Source of the DNA: Chloroflexota bacterium
GTDB taxonomy: Bacteria > Chloroflexota > Dehalococcoidia > SZUA-161 > SpSt-899
Direction of reading: 5' to 3'
Length of the DNA: 8,679 nucleotides
Assembly: GCA_018725455.1 (NCBI GenBank)
Contig: QLUN01000028.1
Span: 1-8,679, forward strand
Below the pieces are notes generated by a model. It worked only from the letters and a program-made list of their open reading frames with translations. It searched no databases and was not told the origin of the DNA. A program made the position numbers and the translations under genes. Of this stretch, positions 4,857-8,679 are shown piece after piece (the stretch's first letter is position 1; each line of letters opens with the position of its first letter).

Positions 4857-7253
4857 CTAGAACAACTCAAAAGCGATGATGTGCCTCTTCCCATCGTCCG
4901 TGATCGCCACTTCGGCCCCCTCGGCACTCTCCAAAAACGACACTGCTTTTCCATCGATTCTAACCCGGTGAGGCTTGACCCACTTGCCAAGGACGGCGAG
5001 CTCTCTCTTCTCCGGCGGGTAGTTTCCCTCCCTCTTATTGATCTGAATCTCCAGTTCATTCCCCCGAATGCCGGCGGTTATGCGTCTGAGGGCGAAATTC
5101 CCCTCCAGGCTTTCGCCATCGTCTTCGTACCAGACGAATTCCCCATTCCCAGGGTAAACCTCCAGAGTGACTCTGTTAATCGGTCTCTCGCCGACGAAAT
5201 TCATCGGGGGCCAGGTCGGTATGATCGCCCCGGCTTTGATGAAAAGGGGAATTCTTTCCAGGGGTGCTTCGGCGATAAGACTGGTTTCCCCTTGCCTTTT
5301 TTCACCCGTCCAGTAATCGTACCACTCGCCCTCGGGCAGGTAAACTTCCCGTTCAGTAGCTCCCTTTTCGCAAACTGGCGCAACGAGCACGGAAGGGCCG
5401 AAAAGGAACTGGTCGCCCCTATAGCAATTCTCATCGTTGGGGTAATGGAGGAACAAAGCCCTCATCACCGGCATGCCACTCTGCGTGTGTTCCCAGAAGA
5501 GGGAATACAGGTACGGGAGCAATCGGTATCTGAGCTCGATGTATCTCCTGGCGATCTCCTCAACCCTCCTCCCAAATGCCCATGGTTCGCGTCTCCCACT
5601 AAGATTTGAGCTGTGGGTCCGGCAGAAGGGATAGAAAATCCCCACCTGGATCCACCTGGCGTAAAGCTCAGGCGAACAGCGGGCTAAGAAAGGCTTTCGA
5701 AGGGCTAAGGGGGCAAATCCCCCGATATCCGCACCGACGAACGGAACCCCGCTCAATCCCAGGTTCAGAAGCATCTCGATGCTCAATCTTAGATGATCCC
5801 ACGTGCTGATGTTATCGCCCGTCCAGACCGCTGCGTACCGCTGGATCCCGGCGAAACCCGATCTCGATAGGATGAAGGGTCTTTTCCCTTTGGCGAAGGA
5901 TTTGAAAGCCTCCTCGGTAGCCCTGGCTTCGAGCGTGGCGTAGACGTTTCGAACGCCATCGAAGGGTGTGTTCTTCCCGCCGTCGTAGAAGGCTGCATCG
6001 TTCGTTTTGACAGGGAAAATCCGTTCCAGAACCGGCTGCAGGATATTTCCCAGGAGCTGAAATGCTGGGGGAAAGCTCGGGGCGAAAAGATCGTAGGTGG
6101 GTTCGTTCATGTCGTTCCACACGCCTGCCACCCCTTTGTCGAGCAGGCTCTGGTGCAGTCCAGCCCACCACCTCCTCACCTCGGGCCTGGTGAAATCCGG
6201 GAACACGCACTTGCCCGGCCAGACGCGGCCCACGAAAAGGCTTCCGTCCTTCCTCTTAACAAAACAATCTCTCCGAACACCGTCTGCGTACACCCAAAAT
6301 TCCGGGTCGGCTTTTATACCGGGGTCAATCACCGCCACTACCCGCATCCCGAGGTTTCCAAGCTCCCTGATCATCCGCTCGGGATTCGGAAACCTTTTGG
6401 GGTGCCAGGTGAAGCATCGATAGCCATCCATGTAGTGTATATCCAGGTGAATCGCGTCGCAGGGTATATGTTTCCTTCTGAACTCTCTGGCAATCTCTAA
6501 GACCTCAGCCTCAGTTCGGTAGCTCCACCTCGATTGGTGATAACCAAGGGCCCATGAGGGGGGCAGAGGCGCCCTGCCGGTTAGTTCGGTGTACTTCCTC
6601 ACCACATCGGCCGGGCTCGGTCCGAAGATCAAGTAATAAACCACTTCGCTCAGGCCTTTCCCCTTCGAGCTTATCCTCAGACCTCTGCTTCCGGCCCTCA
6701 TGTCGAAACAGCTCTCGTAGGAACTATCCAGGAAAAATCCGTAAGAGATGCCTTTCCTCAACGCCAGGAAAAAAGGTATGGAGAGGTACAGCGGATCCGT
6801 GCCACGATTAAAGGTGTAGGGATCCCTGTTCCGTATCACCAAATGAGCCCCGCGCTTATCGAACTTCCCCGCTTTTTCCCCAAAACCGAAGTAATGCTCA
6901 TCCGGTGGCATCTCATTCAGGATGGAAAACTCGTCCGGTCCGAAGTTCAATGCCAGGGTGCCAAAAACTTTCTTCCCGTCAGCCCAGAGTTCCATTCGGG
7001 AGTCTCTTTTATAAATAACCAGGTCAACATCTCCGTCCCTGGCGCTCAACTTCTCCTTGTCCTGAGTGATGTTTGGTTTGACTCCTTTCGGTTTTCGTTC
7101 CACTACCCAGGACCTTTCCTCAGCGAACTCTTTCCCGGCCCTCACTTTCACCACACCCTCTCCCAGGAAATCCAGGCGAAGTTTCCCTCTGCCACACCTG
7201 AGTTCCAGACCTGTTTCAAGCTCCCAGATTGCTAAAACCCGTCCCAACTCCAT
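4857..7253 (-). CDS. GH31 alpha-glucosidase, intracellular
   Basis: This is a full-length (798-residue) GH31 glycoside hydrolase acting by retaining catalysis on alpha-glucosides. WNDMNEP at 379-385 carries the nucleophile Asp381; WTGDN at 477-481 carries the acid/base Asp480. HLDIHYMDGYRCFTW (269-283) is the substrate-pocket strand of the barrel. An N-terminal beta domain comes before and C-terminal beta domains follow (from about 595, with YEDDG near 710). The WNDMNEP form fits alpha-glucosidases; YicI-type alpha-xylosidases carry KTDFGE instead. No signal peptide is present, so it should cleave imported oligosaccharides in the cytoplasm. I start at the ATG at 7253 because CGGAG lies seven bases upstream; an in-frame TTG at 7274 would add seven residues. 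It lies 25 bases after the symporter gene and 36 before the M28 gene. Exact linkage specificity (maltose, isomaltose, other glucoside) is not readable. Confidence 0.92.
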   Translation of the reverse strand: MELGRVLAIWELETGLELRCGRGKLRLDFLGEGVVKVRAGKEFAEERSWVVERKPKGVKPNITQDKEKLSARDGDVDLVIYKRDSRMELWADGKKVFGTLALNFGPDEFSILNEMPPDEHYFGFGEKAGKFDKRGAHLVIRNRDPYTFNRGTDPLYLSIPFFLALRKGISYGFFLDSSYESCFDMRAGSRGLRISSKGKGLSEVVYYLIFGPSPADVVRKYTELTGRAPLPPSWALGYHQSRWSYRTEAEVLEIAREFRRKHIPCDAIHLDIHYMDGYRCFTWHPKRFPNPERMIRELGNLGMRVVAVIDPGIKADPEFWVYADGVRRDCFVKRKDGSLFVGRVWPGKCVFPDFTRPEVRRWWAGLHQSLLDKGVAGVWNDMNEPTYDLFAPSFPPAFQLLGNILQPVLERIFPVKTNDAAFYDGGKNTPFDGVRNVYATLEARATEEAFKSFAKGKRPFILSRSGFAGIQRYAAVWTGDNISTWDHLRLSIEMLLNLGLSGVPFVGADIGGFAPLALRKPFLARCSPELYARWIQVGIFYPFCRTHSSNLSGRREPWAFGRRVEEIARRYIELRYRLLPYLYSLFWEHTQSGMPVMRALFLHYPNDENCYRGDQFLFGPSVLVAPVCEKGATEREVYLPEGEWYDYWTGEKRQGETSLIAEAPLERIPLFIKAGAIIPTWPPMNFVGERPINRVTLEVYPGNGEFVWYEDDGESLEGNFALRRITAGIRGNELEIQINKREGNYPPEKRELAVLGKWVKPHRVRIDGKAVSFLESAEGAEVAITDDGKRHIIAFELF

Positions 7254-7278
7254 AATCGCGCTCCGTCTGAACAATTGC

Positions 7279-8565
7279 TTATTTCCCGAATGGGTATTTG
7301 AGGAATACGAGGAATCCGATAAAGGCTATGATTCCTGCTACCGGTCCAGCAAGTGTAACCCCAAGTGGCTCTGCTGCGGTTTTACCAAAAAGATGGAGCA
7401 GCAGAGTGAAAATCAGAGCAGAGACGCCAATCCCCGACTTGCTTAATAATCCTTGCACGCCATAATAGATTGCTTCTCTCCTGAATCCAGTTATCGTCTC
7501 ATCATGGTCAATTACATCCGCAATTATTGCGTGGGGCAGCATCAGGAAGCTAGAGACCGCCACTCCCATCAGAGCGATGAGGAATAATCCATGATGAAAA
7601 GGTGCGAATGGAAATACTCCAATAGTACCAAGCATAGACGCCAGAATACTGAAAAGGAGCATCGAAGCGGCGAAGACGGTTTTCTTGCCAAATCTTTTTG
7701 CCAGATAATTGATTATGGGGAAAGACAGCAGTGCCACCCCGGTCATTATTCCCAGTGCATATCCTGCCCATTCCTCCCCCACCCCCATCAATACCGTTAC
7801 TATGAAAGGAACAGCGGCGGTGACAACGGCAATTCCCATCATCAGGAAAATGGCAAATGCAGAGACATAATAAAGAAACGGCCTGTTCGTCAAACAATGC
7901 TTTATTGCCTCGGTAAGGGATAAGCTCACCTCTTTTGCGCGGGACCAGGGAGTTTCTCGGATAAATACCACCGGCATATAAAAGCTGATAAAGGCGATAG
8001 CTCCCATTACAATGGCCATTACTCCAAAATCAAAGTGCTCTATCAGAAAGCCTGAGCCCAAGAAGGCAATAAAGAGACCCAGGATACCGAAGATGGCAAG
8101 ATAGGTTGCTAGATTTATCCGCTCCCTGCGGGCAGAAACGATCTCCGGGAGAAGTGCCAAGTGGGGGGCAGCCACAACGGTGAAGAAAATCCAGAAAAAA
8201 CCAAGCACTACCGCTAGATACAGGGCATTAATTACCGATTCGGCGGCAACGGGTGGATGAAAAATGAGAACCCAGGCTATGACCAGGAATGGGGTGCCCA
8301 CGGCAATAAATGGGATTCTCCTACCAAAGCGGCTTTTCGACTTATCACTGAAGTGTCCCACGAGGGGATCGGCGATGGCATCCACGATCCTGCCGAAGAA
8401 AACGACACCCCCCACAAGCAGGATAGGCGCAAAAACCATTCCCTCTGGAGGTGCATAGAAAAAGATTATCCACATAACCGCAAGCTCACCGACAAGCATT
8501 GTGCCCAGATACCCACTGCTGTAAGCAAATTTCCTGAACAAACCCAGATTATCTCCCTTATTCAT
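7279..8565 (-). CDS. GPH-family (MelB-type) sugar:cation symporter
   Basis: The 428-residue, highly hydrophobic protein fits the twelve-helix glycoside-pentoside-hexuronide symporter family of the major facilitator fold. The family signature DAIADPLVGHFSDKSKSRFG begins at 62 and runs into RR (82-83). Asp62 and Asp66 correspond to MelB Asp55 and Asp59, the cation site, so coupling to Na+ or H+ is expected. The second conserved block lies at 343-369 (LPHAIIADVIDHDE, then TGFRREAIYYG). It sits in the inner membrane and would import a glycoside. The ATG overlaps the stop of the upstream gene as ATGA, and GGGAGG lies seven bases before it, indicating translational coupling. The GH31 gene directly behind suggests that the imported sugar is an alpha-glucoside. 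Sugar specificity cannot be told from sequence alone in this family. Confidence 0.92.
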   Translation of the reverse strand: MNKGDNLGLFRKFAYSSGYLGTMLVGELAVMWIIFFYAPPEGMVFAPILLVGGVVFFGRIVDAIADPLVGHFSDKSKSRFGRRIPFIAVGTPFLVIAWVLIFHPPVAAESVINALYLAVVLGFFWIFFTVVAAPHLALLPEIVSARRERINLATYLAIFGILGLFIAFLGSGFLIEHFDFGVMAIVMGAIAFISFYMPVVFIRETPWSRAKEVSLSLTEAIKHCLTNRPFLYYVSAFAIFLMMGIAVVTAAVPFIVTVLMGVGEEWAGYALGIMTGVALLSFPIINYLAKRFGKKTVFAASMLLFSILASMLGTIGVFPFAPFHHGLFLIALMGVAVSSFLMLPHAIIADVIDHDETITGFRREAIYYGVQGLLSKSGIGVSALIFTLLLHLFGKTAAEPLGVTLAGPVAGIIAFIGFLVFLKYPFGK

Positions 8566-8678
8566 AACTCAACCTCCCTGTGCTTAAATAGATCGGGAAA
8601 GAACATCTTCGCGGGGGCAAACCCCTCATATCTGAACTCTTCGGCAAAGGCAACCCCATATTTACTGCCGGTGTTCTC
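8562..8678 (-). CDS. C-terminal end of an unrecognised gene (partial)
   Basis: An open minus-strand frame enters from the window edge and codes for 38 residues before a TGA. It begins ENTGSKYGVAFAEEFRYEGF and ends KMFFPDLFKHREVEL. The stop overlaps the symporter start (ATGA), and the symporter's ribosome site lies within this frame; both are typical of a true operon gene. The other minus frames close early. The segment is too short to assign a family; operon context suggests carbohydrate metabolism, which is inference only. Confidence 0.6.
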   Translation of the reverse strand, partial: ENTGSKYGVAFAEEFRYEGFAPAKMFFPDLFKHREVEL

Positions 8679-8679
8679 G

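Noticed and set aside
4800..5609. Plus-strand frame of 269 codons inside the GH31 gene
   Set aside because: It is antisense to a conserved hydrolase domain and shows no family motif of its own.
7254..7274. TTG start at 7274 for the GH31 gene
   Set aside because: The ATG seven codons later has CGGAG at the right distance, and the extra residues add nothing recognisable as part of the family.

Overview
All genes that can be supported lie on the minus strand and read from high to low coordinates. The window looks like accessory carbohydrate-use DNA of an anaerobic, possibly thermophilic bacterium. I base this on strong AGGAGG-type ribosome sites, tight operon spacing, a DUF2284 cysteine protein (a family common in anaerobes) and a bacterial-type group II intron edge. 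The phylum cannot be fixed from this sequence; Chloroflexota-like or Bacillota-like lineages are guesses.

Layout in transcription order. (A) 8678-3639 is a compact operon. It holds the last 38 codons of an unrecognised gene, a GPH/MelB-type sugar:cation symporter overlapping it by ATGA, an intracellular GH31 alpha-glucosidase, and an M28 zinc peptidase with transmembrane segments inside its catalytic domain. The first complete pair suggests uptake and then cytoplasmic cleavage of an alpha-glucoside. The M28 gene is clearly richer in G+C than its neighbours. (B) After a 392-base gap with a candidate promoter and a perfect 16-bp palindrome comes a DUF2284 gene (3246-2519), broken by one apparent missing base near 3000. 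(C) A promoter with a perfect 22-bp operator-like palindrome (2337-2414) precedes a divergent NagB-like protein and a PfkB-family sugar kinase. This is probably a locally regulated two-gene unit. (D) Beyond pfkB lies another good promoter (169-197), with no gene of its own inside the window, followed by what looks like the 5' end of a group II intron (97-1) running out of the window.

Together the genes describe import and hydrolysis of a glucoside, plus processing of an amino-sugar phosphate or related sugar phosphate into glycolysis. The NagB-like protein has lost residues needed for phosphate binding and catalysis in E. coli NagB, so its real substrate is open. I see no tRNA, rRNA, CRISPR array, defence system or complete insertion sequence. 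No convincing intrinsic terminator was found after any gene.
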